A stretch of 60,000 nucleotides of DNA from Branchiostoma floridae (taxonomy: Eukaryota > Chordata > Leptocardii > Amphioxiformes > Branchiostomatidae). The notes below the pieces were generated by a model. That model did not search any database. It saw nothing but the letters and a program-made list of their open reading frames with translations, and was not told where the DNA came from. Below are positions 32,440 through 42,951 of this stretch, one piece after another (positions within the stretch are counted from its first letter, which is position 1; every line of letters starts with the position of its first letter). The stretch spans positions 23,119,661 through 23,179,660 of the forward strand of contig NC_049987.1 of assembly GCF_000003815.2 (NCBI RefSeq), in the 5' to 3' direction. Position numbers and translations under genes: made by a program.

Positions 32440-34440
32440 CACCTTCGCCCTTCACAACGGATACCAAGCGGTGCCTTGAGCCGGTTATCTATCATTGAAC
32501 ACCCAGCATTGCTGCAGGTCACAGTGCTGTATTTCTAATGTGTAAACGTAGAATAGCTCAAAGGTAGATGCAATATGGTGTCATTGCTTTATTTAAAACT
32601 GGAAAGGAAAATTGACTTGGGAGTAGAGCTGCGATGTCTGCAAGACCTACATGTATGGGTGACTTGCTGTTATTGTGAATATCTGAAGGATACAGGCTAG
32701 CAGCACTCTCTTTAAAAATATCCCCTGCTACTGAATCAGCTGTCTTTGTGCCGCTACGCTGGACTATGGTCGATTTGGACCTTGACAATACGTTGGTGAT
32801 GATACTTTGAATCGTGTGCATGAAAAAGATTTCAAAATGGGCCTCAAATGGTTGATTATGCTCACTGACGAATAATTTAAAGAAGAACATACTTTCAATA
32901 GCCGGTCCCTGGTTCGACGTAGGCTTTAGAGTAATAGTCAGGAGTAATAAAAACTCAGTCTAAACTTGAGTGCCTCCCAGGTTGGAACAGCAGGCGTAGT
33001 TCTAAACCACTGGAGTCTGAGATAATAGCCCCTAGGGGGGATAGAGTCTGAAGTAATTCTCCCTAGAGGGGGTACAACTTAAGTTCACCTGACGGTTCAC
33101 CCACTGGGTAACATAAAACAGCACGCCGTTCTGTCACGTGATACATTTGAAGACGGTCGCAAGGGTGTGTTAAGTAAGAGTGCCATGTGATGATTGAAGG
33201 TTTCAGAGAAGCAAATTGTCATACAGTACTTCAGTTCACTTTATTTCTTCAGTCAAGATCTTAGTACGCTCAGGTAGTTTGAATTTTTACCTGTTTTTCA
33301 TACAAGTAATCCTGGTCGAACATTATGTGCAAAACATATTTCCTTATTTCATAATACTGCAACTAGACAAACTATTGATCATAAAACATATCTGTTCTTG
33401 TATATCCACTAAGAAACAAAAGCGAGGAGAACTTGAATTTATCCAATGATAGTTTCATTTTCTATATAGTAACTGAATCTTTTCAACAAGTCTTGTTGTG
33501 ACTTGTACCTGGCAAAATGTGCAATAAAGGTCTTCAATCAATCATTAAAAGCAGTGACAGCAATATGCACTAAAGCATCAACGATTCACATAGATCAATC
33601 AAACAATATCAGTAATGTACCAAGAGCTTGATGTCCTTATATGGTATTTTCATATTCTACCACAGTGGGCGACGTCTAATGTGTTTATCACGTAAAAGGA
33701 AAATTTTATCACCAGTCTCTGAGTCTCTCTCCCTCTCTCCTGTGGCCGGTAACTCAATCCTCTCATTTGGAAAGGCGCTTGGTATTCTAATTCAGCTTTG
33801 CATGCAGTAAATTTAAAGTATATGTATGATGACTAAGAAACCTACCGCACTGTATCGAATCAACATAACTTGGAACCACACATTCGACTGAATTGAAAGT
33901 CGTACGGTGGCCAGAACAAGAACATGAGTATTCTCTCTTGATGAAAAAAATCATATATATTGACACATCAAAAAAGAAAGATACTTAGGCTAACCACAAC
34001 CTATAGAACAGAAATACAACTGAATATCAAAATTCTACTTAGACTAACACACGTGAATCTCTAACATCTAGATAAAATCAGGTGTCGCTTGGCCTATTAG
34101 TATCTAATAACATATCATTGTGTAATGATAAATCTTTTCTGTATTTACCCATTTTCCATTGTGAGAGTTGTCAAATCTTATAGTCAAACAATCTTGTGAT
34201 TGCAAGTCTCTTTAAATATGTTTTACTTAAACTTTAAAATGCTTAAACATTACCACTTAAGTTAAGGCATCCTCTCTAGACCATTCCATGACAAAGAAGT
34301 TGACTCAAACCCTGCTCACAATGCATAGTATCTGACCCCTATGGAAATGGTCCATTGCGGTTTGGTAGAACATCGCCCACATAACAATGGTTTTAGATTA
34401 TACAGGAACGACAAAAATGGTAGTATATTATCACTAGTGG
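32440..34440. other. No gene recognised; minor repeats
   Basis: Holds a 110-codon minus-strand frame (32,890-32,558) without family features, a small direct repeat ('gagataatagcccctagg' / 'gaagtaattctccctaga' at 33,017-33,075), and 'aataaaggtcttcaatcaat' at 33,522, which looks like a retroposon 3' tail. AT-rich throughout. Confidence 0.35.
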
Positions 34441-34449
34441 GTCCATTTG

Positions 34450-34700
34450 CCTTTGTATCATCTGTTATGGAGCCCACCTAATGGTTATTTCTATAACTAA
34501 AAGTAGGTATGTAATTCGTAGATATTTCTTTTTTTTTAATCGATATGAAGAACTGTGATTCCTTGCTAGGCAATTCGTATTCTCGTCATGTTTTGGAAGA
34601 CCGATTGCAGAAGCCACAAAACTGCGCGTTTCATAATTCATGGGCAATCGGCAAATTATCACCCATAAAACAGCTACGATCCTGCCGGGACTTCGCGCCA
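34450..34700 (+). repeat. Interspersed repeat, also at 35,450-35,600
   Basis: 'ataactaaaagtaggtatgt', 'aattcgtagat' and 'actgtgattccttgctaggc' correspond to 'gtaactaaaagttagtcatt', 'cgtagatgttccc' and 'ctgtgagtcattggctaaac' at 35,484-35,560. Confidence 0.5.
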
Positions 34701-34990
34701 ACAATTCCCATAATTTTGTTTCCGTGAAAAATTTATTCTAAGACGTACGATCAGCGGATTCTCGGAGTGATTCCGATGAATGTTGATGACAGGTTTATAT
34801 GCAAGTGCAGACACTGTTGAATAATGTAATGACAGTGGAGATGTCAATTGCAGATAGGTTTGAAAGTTTTTGCATGACAAAAACCAGATTGCCTTGTCAT
34901 AGATATTATTCTAACCGAACTATGATACCCGCGAATGAAATCTTTTTAGATGTCACTATCTCTGCCACGTTTTGTACTCTTTATTGCACA

Positions 34991-35206
34991 TAACGCTAGT
35001 TCACCTTGATCCGTTGGGTAACCTATATCCGTTGTATTTAAAAACTGGAATATGGAATATGGAAGTTGCAATATTTTGCAAATAGCTGCAATATTTTGAA
35101 ATATTGAAATTTAAAACCATAGTCCGGTTGAATTGATGTCCTTAAATAGCTGTTTTTTAAAACAGCGACAATAGGTTACCCCGCGGATAAAGGTTAACTA
35201 GTGTTA
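34991..35206. mobile_element. MITE, family D
   Basis: The ends 'taacgctagttcaccttgat' and 'ggataaaggttaactagtgt' (with final ta) are inverted and match the element at 8022-8257. So does the subterminal 'cctatatccgttgtattta'. It is 216 bp and more diverged than the other copy. Confidence 0.8.
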
Positions 35207-35223
35207 TAGGACCAGATTCTCTG

Positions 35224-35688
35224 TATGGACATGCTGATTAGGTTGAATGTATGACATCCACGTGCGCATCCATAATAATCTTTTCCAACATAATGTTAGT
35301 AAATTGTACAATAATAATGCAAAATGAGCAAATATGTATGCCGTAAACTTAAAGTAAATATTATTATTATCAAATTAATATAAAACAGATTAATGTCCTA
35401 AAATGCCAATAAATGAATGAACAAAAAATAAAATGAAATGAAGAATCTATTGTTCAGTATGCAATGTATGCTCCATTATGTATGTAACTAAAAGTTAGTC
35501 ATTCGTAGATGTTCCCTTTATTTTGTCTATATAAACAGCTGTGAGTCATTGGCTAAACTTTACTGGTCAAGTAGATTTCATAATGAAGGCAGCTTTTTAG
35601 TTCAACCATTTATTTACGCACGCAAACATCATGATCAGTTACGTGTCCCTCACAGGATGTCATCCATGAAATTAAATCAACATGGACT
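35224..35688. mobile_element. Inverted-repeat element, 'ggatgtcatccat' family
   Basis: The left end 'tggacatgctgattaggttg...tgacatcc' is answered by 'ggatgtcatccatgaaatta...catgga'. The termini resemble those of the array at 1752-2817. The interior contains one copy of the 34,450 repeat. Confidence 0.55.
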
Positions 35689-35817
35689 ATTACCTCCTAG
35701 TCTCGAGCTCCGTCCCAGCAAACATAACATAAAACAGACTGAAGAATACCCTCGTACACAATGTGTCGATATTTGCTGAGTTATCGTTACTTGGACTCAT
35801 CAAGGCGCGTGGATATT

Positions 35818-36012
35818 GCTTGTTACGATTTTCCAGTCGATAATTAGATAGAATGCTTTTTACAAACAGTCGAGTAACGTCTGGAAGTTCTACAGAGACC
35901 TGATACAGAGAACACTCGCCAGGGCAAAAAATACATACTACACAGATCGAGTCTCCTCTCTCAAAACAGACAATCCAATATTACTTGTTACGATTTTCGA
36001 GTCGATAATGTT
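35818..36012 (+). mobile_element. LINE ORF2 fragment between 26-bp direct repeats
   Basis: 35,880-35,975 translates in one frame as WKFYRDLIQRTLARAKNTYY followed by TDRVSSLKTDNP. This resembles the segment linking endonuclease and reverse transcriptase in non-LTR retrotransposons (typically W..Y...V...I..AK..YY...V..L...NP). No other part of the element is intact. 'ttgttacgattttc.agtcg' plus 'ataat' occurs on both sides (35,819 and 35,987), like a target-site duplication or a local repeat. Confidence 0.6.
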
Positions 36013-36620
36013 GTACGAAAGACGAGACCATGCATTCTGCCTCTTCGTTATGCAGTGACCTACATTTTAGTGGAAGTAAAACGAAGATGGATCGTTTTAG
36101 AGCACGTTTCCCAAATTGGGGTTGAGGCCTTTGGGCGGCACATTGAAGAGATGCACGTCAATGTTGGTAGTGTTGACAGGTATATGAGCGGTCTGTGAGC
36201 TGTAAAACTGAGACGACCTAATTTCTGTTTGGTTCCAAATTTTCCAGACTCCCTTTTATTGATCTTCATCAGAAAATCATTAAACTAGTCAGCTTGAAAT
36301 GATATAAATATATAATCGATACACAATAATATCAACAGCAGTTTTGAAGTTCCAAATATGATAATAACAATATTTATGCGGTATTTCAATCTTGCAGTTT
36401 TTACCATTAGAACATCACTTTGATAAGGCTGGAGGCAAAGTTAGGTTATCGTCATAACGCTGAACCAAGAATATGATACTACATTAAAGATCTCTTTCCG
36501 TTGGCAACCAGGAAATTAAAGCATCATGGAATCGTGCTGTTTCAATTTCTTCTCATTTAATACAACAGAAGTGTATTTTTTTTTTTCTATTTGCTTTTGG
36601 ACAGACGAGGATGATGTGGC
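36013..36620. other. No gene recognised; possible further LINE remnant
   Basis: The minus strand of 36,060-36,269 is open for 69 codons. A second frame there is interrupted by stops. It may be decayed transposon sequence but I cannot assign it. Confidence 0.3.
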
Positions 36621-36654
36621 ACTGCACTCAAGTTTTTGTAACTTATATTAACAA

Positions 36655-36800
36655 TGCCACATACACGGTACAGACAGAAGGAAAGTCGTGTAAAGTGCCT
36701 TTCCCAAGGGCACAACGTCGGGGGCACGGTGGGAATCGAACTCAGAACCCATAGATTCCGAGCCGAAAGCTCTACCAGTTACGCCACGCCCGACGCCACA
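36655..36800 (-). mobile_element. tRNA-derived SINE
   Basis: On the minus strand a tRNA-like head has an A box (complement of 36,771-36,786, 'tggcgtaactggtaga') and a B box (complement of 36,731-36,743, 'gagttcgattccc'). 'ccgacgttgtgcccttggga' and 'aaggcactttacacgac' follow, the same body as the SINE at 24,118. The head contains pairable arms but is followed by SINE sequence, not a tRNA terminator. Confidence 0.75.
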
Positions 36801-36973
36801 TAAAGTGTATTTCAAAATAGGGAGTTTCGAAACGTCATTTTCTCTACATCAAATGCAATAACGCATCAATCAAAAGGCACGTAGCCCCACCCTCTTGTAG
36901 ATTACTCAATCACGTACTCAGATACGGATGAGGTACTAGTAGTTTCTGCCGTTCACTCATGAGTTAGGCCCCC

Positions 36974-37214
36974 TAGCCTTTCCACTAGACGGCGATCTCG
37001 CTGCGCTCTCACTGCGACCTAAATAGGATTTGCGTAACCGTCGCTTTCACACTGGGTATATCATACAACATGTAAAAGTGTGACCGAGAAGACAACAAAA
37101 CTCCGAAATAGTAAAAATATTCGTTTCTTTTCTATACAACTCGTTGAGGGATACGTGAACTTTTAGGTCGCAGAGAGAGCGCGGCGAGAGCGCCGTCCTA
37201 GCGTGAAAGGGGTA
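36974..37214. mobile_element. MITE family B
   Basis: 'cctttccactagacggcgat' with 'ctgcgctctcactgcgacct' at left is answered by 'aggtcgcagagagagcgcgg' and 'gccgtcctagcgtgaaaggg' at right, giving inverted ends of about 50 bp. The interior is shared with the copy at 11,705-11,915. Confidence 0.85.
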
Positions 37215-37317
37215 TTAGCATAGATAGGGATAAGGGAGTTTCTGCTGCTGCTGCCGTTCACCCATGAGTTAGCACCGCACACGCCAATAAATGATTAAAT
37301 AGTGCCCCTGGGCCACG

Positions 37318-37910
37318 TATAGTGTACAGGGACGGTGCCTGCATATCCCGTAATCTTGGCAAGTCATTTCGGAACCAGCACTGACCATTTAACCCGTTTC
37401 TGGCCTGCACCTTGCAACCCTCAATCTTTAATTTCCTATGAAAGTTACGATAATACAACCTCAATATAAAAAAAAATGTATCACTTTACTATAGGTTAAC
37501 TCATAATATAGACATGCATATGTATGAAGTTCTGCATGGTGTATAGGGCCGGAGCCTGAATATTCCGTAATCTTGGCAGGTCATTTCTGAACCAGCACTG
37601 ACCATTTAACCCCTGTTTCTGGAGTGCATGGCACCTGTACTGTTGCATGCAGTAATCTCCAAGCATATCCTACGTTAGCATAAGGTAGTATCAAAAGCTG
37701 GCAGAGGAGTGAAGCCGGCATAGGAGTGTGTTTCGCTATCGGCAAATGAAATGTACACCTCTTGGCTGACTTCACTCCTTGGCCAGTTTAGTACTATCTT
37801 ATGCCATTGTAGGATCTGCTTGGAGATTAGTATGCAGCCCTCAATATTCAATTTCCATGAAAGGTAGTTATCATAATGTATATTCAACATGAAAAAGATA
37901 ACTTTGCTGT
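37318..37910 (+). repeat. Two-copy tandem duplication, second copy interrupted by a MITE
   Basis: Copy one (about 37,318-37,510) and copy two (about 37,540-37,652 plus 37,838-37,910) share 'ccgtaatcttggca', 'ggtcattt', 'gaaccagcactgaccattta' and, after the MITE, 'ccctcaat.tt.aatttcc' and 'tgaaag'. The uninterrupted first copy shows the pre-insertion arrangement. Confidence 0.8.
37653..37829. mobile_element. 177-bp MITE (family G) with 8-bp target duplication
   Basis: The inverted ends are TAATCTCCAAGCATATCCTA and its complement at 37,808-37,829, extending inward through 'agtatcaaaagctgg' / 'ccagtttagtact'. It is flanked by gcatgcag (37,645-37,652) and gtatgcag (37,830-37,837), an 8-bp duplication with one change. 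An 8-bp duplication is typical of hAT-type transposition. A relative sits in the IF intron at 51,842-52,010. Confidence 0.85.
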
Positions 37911-38084
37911 AAGTTTACAAACAACACAGGCTTTCAATTTGACGTCATCTTCGCCATGTTGGATTACAGCGTATGTCTGTTAACCACACGAAGATGCTAC
38001 TGCTTAATTCAATTACCCGCCAACATGGTCGTTGGAAGATTCAAATTGTAATGAGTATGACGTCATTGAAAAGCCTGTATATGA

Positions 38085-38310
38085 ACATTGGTATCTGTAT
38101 CTGTATCTATATAGCCGGTATAACAGCCCTTCGGCGTAACACACCAGCTTCGCAGGCACGCGGTGCGGCAGCAACTGGTTATATTACACTGAACGATCCG
38201 TCACACCTAACTTTTGCACATCTATCTGCAAGCGTTCTTTAAAACTATCCAGAGAAGATGCCCCTACTGTGCTTGGTGATAACAAGTTCCACTGGTAGTG
38301 TACAGGTATT
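38085..38310 (+). repeat. Dispersed family F copy
   Basis: 'gccggtataacagcccttcg', 'gtaacacaccagcttcgcag', 'ggttatattacactgaacga' and 'cacacctaacttttgcacat' follow the order seen at 17,900-18,070 and extend further (to 'aacaagttccactggtag'). Confidence 0.65.
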
Positions 38311-39545
38311 ACGCTCTGCATTATATTCAAGTTGATATATGCAAATTTATATATATTGATTTCAAAATTGATTAATTTTCATCAGCTAGATTGTACAAGG
38401 TAACGCTTGTCAATAAACGCTGAGATCAGAATATATTAAACAGTATACAAGAAAGACAAGAGAAAAATACTAAAGCAATACTAAGATGTACTTTGATATA
38501 GGCAAGCACAGATAAAACGCCTTGAACGCATCAGCTGAGACAGTTGGATATAATTCCCCAAGCGCATTTTGATTAACATTTAGATATTACATTCACGCAG
38601 CCACCAGTTTTCAGCGACTTGACTTAACTAGCAGAGCGTCAGCTGTTGCAATAAAGTTAATGTACTGGACGTGGTGCTAAAGAACTAACCAGACAGACGT
38701 TTGCAAAATGGATATGCGTTGTGCGCGTGTTGTTACCCATGCATCGCGCACGCGCAGTGACCTCCGATCGTGAAACAGACGGTTGGTGCGTGTGATACGT
38801 GGCCGTGTGGGTAACAACACTGTTGGGCTGGGCACAACATCCTCATCGTCATAATCATCATCATCATCATCATCATCAACATCGCCACAAATCAGTGACA
38901 TTGCCTTTGCTGATGCAGGCCGTAATTTGTCCGTTGTCTCTTGTGAGATGCTCGTCGTTTTGCCGCCTCCAATTCACAACCAATTTCCGCAATCCAACTG
39001 AGCTAGATAATAACAGAATACAACTGCCAAAAAATTAGATGAGATCCAGTAAATAATATAAATGGATTGAATACATACAGAAATAGCTAAAAACGAAAAG
39101 AGAAAAGTGTATAGCAGTTCGCATTTCGAATAGCGAGTCTGTATATAGCTAATATCACCATTTACAATGTTACTAAAATACCAACTTCTTTTCGAAATTA
39201 AAGGCAAGCTCCTATACACAGTTCATTGTTATGTCATCAATATGTTTAACGTCATTTTGCCTCATTCACAACGTACGCCTGTCCTTATTATTGTAGCATA
39301 ATATAGCTTCCGAAGTATTGACATAAGGCACCAAAAGTCCCACACGGGACCGCAGTTTGCGTGATAACGATTGAAAAAACGGGAAACTCAACAAATCCTC
39401 GTGTCTCAAGAATTCTCTGCCAACAATACATCCTTCTTCATAACAGGAACCACATATCACACACACACAATACCGCTAAGACTGTGTGACTTTACCCGGA
39501 TAAATCCCCCCTCCCCCTTTAGATGAAAAGCTTAGCGTTTGACAA
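38311..39545. other. No gene recognised; motif cluster and CAT repeat
   Basis: A consensus NRF1-type site (cgcgcacgcgca, 38,745-38,756) lies within an inverted pair 'gtgttgttacccatgc' (38,727) / 'gtgtgggtaacaacac' (about 38,804). A (CAT)n microsatellite follows at 38,855-38,880. The minus-strand frame containing a D-run is this microsatellite. No promoter or gene can be supported. Confidence 0.4.
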
Positions 39546-39548
39546 CGT

Positions 39549-40045
39549 GACCTTTATGCCTACCCTCGCCAAACTTGTGCTCCAAGGAACACTAATTGAC
39601 CAATTTGATTACTGTAAATGCAGACATTTTCGCTGTTTTCGCGCTGCGAATTTACCGCGAACTTAAAACCACCGCGAACATTTTTCCATGGCAGTGCGAC
39701 GACACCACAGTGCATGGTGCTACCGCGAACTTAAAACCACTGCGAACAGTCCTTTTTCCGCTACCGCGAAATTCTAAAAGCCTCGCGAACTTAAATGCAT
39801 TTACAGAACCTTTCGGTAAACTAAACAAGTCCAGTATCTCTCGGAGCAGAATAAATCGTAGTCTGCGACCATGTAAAAAACGTATTAACAATTATAACAT
39901 AGAAGTCTATGGGAAGAAAAAACGAACCACTGAGACCTTATATGCCTACCCTCGCCAAACTTGTGCTCTCAGGGATGCTAATTGTCCAATTTGATTACCT
40001 TTCGGTCAACTGGACAAAACCGGGGCAGGGTAACTCGTAGTCTGC
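39549..40045 (+). repeat. Two-copy tandem duplication, first copy interrupted by a MITE
   Basis: Copy one (39,549-39,610 plus 39,807-39,870) and copy two (about 39,934-40,045) share 'atgcctaccctcgccaaact', 'tgtgctc', 'accaatttgatta' (tcc- in copy two), 'cctttcggt' and 'cgtagtctgc'. In copy two 'gattacctttcgg' is continuous. Confidence 0.85.
39611..39806. mobile_element. MITE, 'actgtaaatgca' family (H)
   Basis: The ends are ACTGTAAATGCA and TGCATTTACAG. The interior is full of 'accgcgaacttaaaaccac' and similar phrases, with 'ccatggcagt' and 'agtgcatggtgctaccgcga' shared with the IF-intron copy at 52,295-52,484. It has no coding capacity; the 132-codon frame across it is incidental. Confidence 0.85.
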
Positions 40046-40239
40046 TCTAAATAATGACTTCATGATGAACAGATGCTTTGTTCCGGGTGACAATGGTGCA
40101 ATTTGAGCTAAGCGCGCCTGGGGGCTCTTACGTGAACGGGTGAAATCCTGTATAGAAAATCACAGCTGTTGACGCATGTTGGAGTCCGCTCCTAGACGAT
40201 GTCGACATATCTGTACAAAACTTATGTTACTGTGTGATT

Positions 40240-40700
40240 AGGGTCATGGACTCAGAACCTGGATTTGAATCTAGCCTCTGGCAGGCTCAGCTGATCGGTG
40301 GTCTAATAGTAGAAATAGAGTCAATACTATGCTAGGGAAGTCGGCTGGCCAGAGGAGTTATTTCCTCACTGGCCGGCCCTCAGTTCACCCATAGGCCAAT
40401 TAACTCCTAGTAGGCTTTTATTACTTGGTCAAAGTCCCCTTTTTACTATTAGGCTAGGCGGGAGTCTGGTAGAAACTAGTTTGAATCCCTTACAGGTCCA
40501 GATGTTGCGCCCCATGATGGGGGAAGCAGTTTACACCACATTCGCTCACTCGAATCAACCGTAAATTGGTTCTTTTATTCGGTCAGGGACACGAATTTGA
40601 CATGTAATGGTGGTCCCGTGTTTGCGGAGTGTCATACTTTGAGCACTTTAAAGAACCCACCACACTTATCGAAAATAGAATGGGTCAAACACTGTTGACA
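40240..40700 (+). mobile_element. SINE-like element with nested MITE family E
   Basis: A B-box-like 'ctggatttgaatct' (about 40,259) and a body with 'tggtcccgtgtttgcggagt', 'tttaaagaacccaccacac' resemble SINE sequence. About 40,300-40,490 is inserted and carries 'gtcggctggccagagg', 'cactggccggccctcag' and 'gggagtctggtagaaact', features of family E. Boundaries are approximate. Confidence 0.5.
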
Positions 40701-40929
40701 TTCACTCACCCACATTTCCTCAAGCACTGTATTTGTTTTCTCTTCATACCGTGGTTTTGTTCTATTCTTCCGCACTGGAGTAGAGGTAAATAGTTATAAG
40801 TATTAAGTACACGTAGCTGACCCCGACACAAAAGGGTTGCTCTTGTTAGCGGATGGGTTACATGGGTATTGTGGTTTTTCTGTTGACTTTAGGTTGACTT
40901 GAACGTGACTTTGTTTACCCCTTGTTGCA

Positions 40930-40943
40930 CCATGTTTGGGGGT

Positions 40944-40980
<37 letters not shown>

Positions 40981-41240
40981 AAGTGTGTCTGTCTGTCTGT
41001 GTTTCCGGGTGTTAAATCAAATCAATGGTCAGTTTATAACTTAAGAACGGCTGCGATATTTAGTCTGTGGGTGGGTCTATCAAAGGGTTCAAGTCCGTTT
41101 GTGCATGGTATGGTTGACGGGCACAAGAGAATGATTTTTCATACAGTACATTTAGGGCCAGTCCGCTTACATTACATACTTTGTCATTTAAGACAACACT
41201 TTTCTTTTCTAAAGGAAAGTACATGTATGGTGCTCGGTTA
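40930..41240 (-). repeat. Dispersed family C copy with (CT)n(GT)n tract
   Basis: A (CT)n run followed by a (GT)n run at 40,944-40,980, then 'tctgtctgtctgtgtttccg' and 'aagaacggctgcgatattta', 'gtgggtgggtctatcaaagg' align with other minus-strand copies. The 101-codon frame is a by-product. Confidence 0.6.
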
Positions 41241-41299
41241 GAATTCAAACATTTGGACAACGTGTTTAAAACAAAACTGTCCCTAAGCAACCCCACTTG

Positions 41300-41930
41300 A
41301 GGGTATACTGGAATAGCCCTTACGGTGAATACCTAGCCCTACCTGCCGTTCGTTTCTTCTCACGCTCTTTGACATGTAGTTAGTGATGTAAACCATCTTT
41401 GTAACTGTACAAACCCCAAAACAATAATTACAACGTAGATGAATGCTACCGCACAGCAGATAAACATGTCAAACTTCTTTTTGTATGATATAAACATATT
41501 TAACCGAATGTGATACATGATAATTCCATATCGCTATACATAATACTATCTCATTAAAAGTTGGACTAGGGTCATCTGAATATTTCCTTCTTGAATCTAT
41601 TTTTTCTCCCTCACCTGTATTGAAATCCCATTTCTATGTTACGCTGAATATCAATTTGAAATTTATGTTCACCATCACCTCTTCCTGGCATTTGGGTGGA
41701 GCCCATACGTGAGGTTTTGTTTTGTAGTATTCAAAATGTCCCCCTGATAATTTTTTTGAGGAATTTCCTTGAGCAAATTAGAACGCGTTATTGCCAATAA
41801 ATCAAGGCGACAGTCGCAATTTTCTAAGAGATAACACCTGGTCAAAACACGTCTCTTGGCGCTGTTCTAATCGGTCGTTTAGTACACCCCTGAAGGGAAG
41901 GTCACCTCTAAGTGTTTCGAGGTCATACTA
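41300..41930. other. No gene or repeat recognised
   Basis: AT-rich sequence upstream of the IF gene with no open frame of note. Confidence 0.35.
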
Positions 41931-41939
41931 AAGAATAAA

Positions 41940-42229
41940 TCAAATATATATCATACCACGTAAACGAACGGAAACACACACTTGTAACCTGTAAAAGTAA
42001 ACGGAAGAGTCATAGTTTACCCACGTGTGAGTAAGCCGGACCCCCCTCCCCATGCCCACGCCATTCCAACCAGGTGTCTATCTGTGACGTCATCAAGGTG
42101 TGCTCCCGGGGTCATGACCTCTTGTCGGGAGAGCCCAGAGGGGAAGGGGGTCCAGCCGGGCAAGTTTCCTGGCCCACTGCGCCTGCGCGGTAAACTTTGT
42201 CACAGGGTGACAGACCGGGGTAGTTCGTC
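41940..42229 (+). promoter_or_regulatory. Likely promoter / 5' UTR of the IF gene
   Basis: A TATA-like 'aaatatatatc' at 41,942-41,952 and an NRF1-like 'tgcgcctgcgcg' (one mismatch) at 42,178-42,189 lie upstream of the start codon. GC content rises sharply from about 42,035. The transcription start cannot be placed from sequence alone. Confidence 0.35.
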
Positions 42230-42951
42230 ATGAGAGAGGTCGCCCCACACTCGCCCAACATGATCCGCACACACCACCACTTAACCTCCGAACCGTATCC
42301 ACCTCATATCAACGGATTCTCTTCTCCTTGTTCTTCTTCTAGCAGCAGTGAGATCCTCTCACCCACCCGAACGATGTCGCCGAGCATGTCCCCGCCCAAC
42401 ACTACCTCAGCCGAGAGGACCTCGACCTACGTGAGCCGCAGCGTGAGTTACTCGGGGCTATCGAGCTCCTACCACCGCCCGTCCACCGCCTTCACCCGCT
42501 GGAGCTCGATACACTCCGTGAAAGACATGTCGTCGTCTTCGTCGTCGGTGCCGGACCAGTCGAAATACGAGATGAAGCAACTGAACACGAGGTTTATGTC
42601 TTACATCAAGAGAGTACACTTTCTTGAGGACCAGAACAAACTTCTCAAGGATCAGATCACTCTTTTAGAGCTGGGAGACACGAAGGGAGCGGAGCTGAAG
42701 AAGGAGATGCGGGAATTACGCGAGCGATGCGCGGAGCAGGCTGAGAGCGAGAGGAAGTTAGACTCCGAAAACAGGAAACTTCGCCACGATCTCAGAGACA
42801 TGGAGGTCGAGTTGCTCAATTTCGACAAGAGGTCCACTTGCAGCGAGTCGTCCGATAATCCGCCGACGATGGAGGACCTCGAGCGAGAAAAATCCCACCT
42901 CTCCGAGGAGTGCGACAGGCTTCGGAGGGACGCCCAGGAATACAAGGCAAA
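42230..42951 (+). other. IF exon 1: head, coil 1A, start of coil 1B
   Basis: 722 nt, ending in phase 2 before the donor gtgagt at 42,952. Encodes residues 1-240 and two bases of codon 241. The break STCSESSDNPP at residues 202-212 lies between two strongly heptad-patterned stretches (161-198 and 215-240). Confidence 0.9.

Noticed and set aside
36723-36797. Possible minus-strand tRNA gene
   Set aside because: A and B boxes are present but the sequence continues directly into the shared SINE body without a terminator.
38677-38901. Minus-strand frame with an Asp run
   Set aside because: The Asp run is the CAT microsatellite; nothing else supports coding.
39596-39994. 132-codon open frame
   Set aside because: Lies across the family H MITE and its duplicated flanks.
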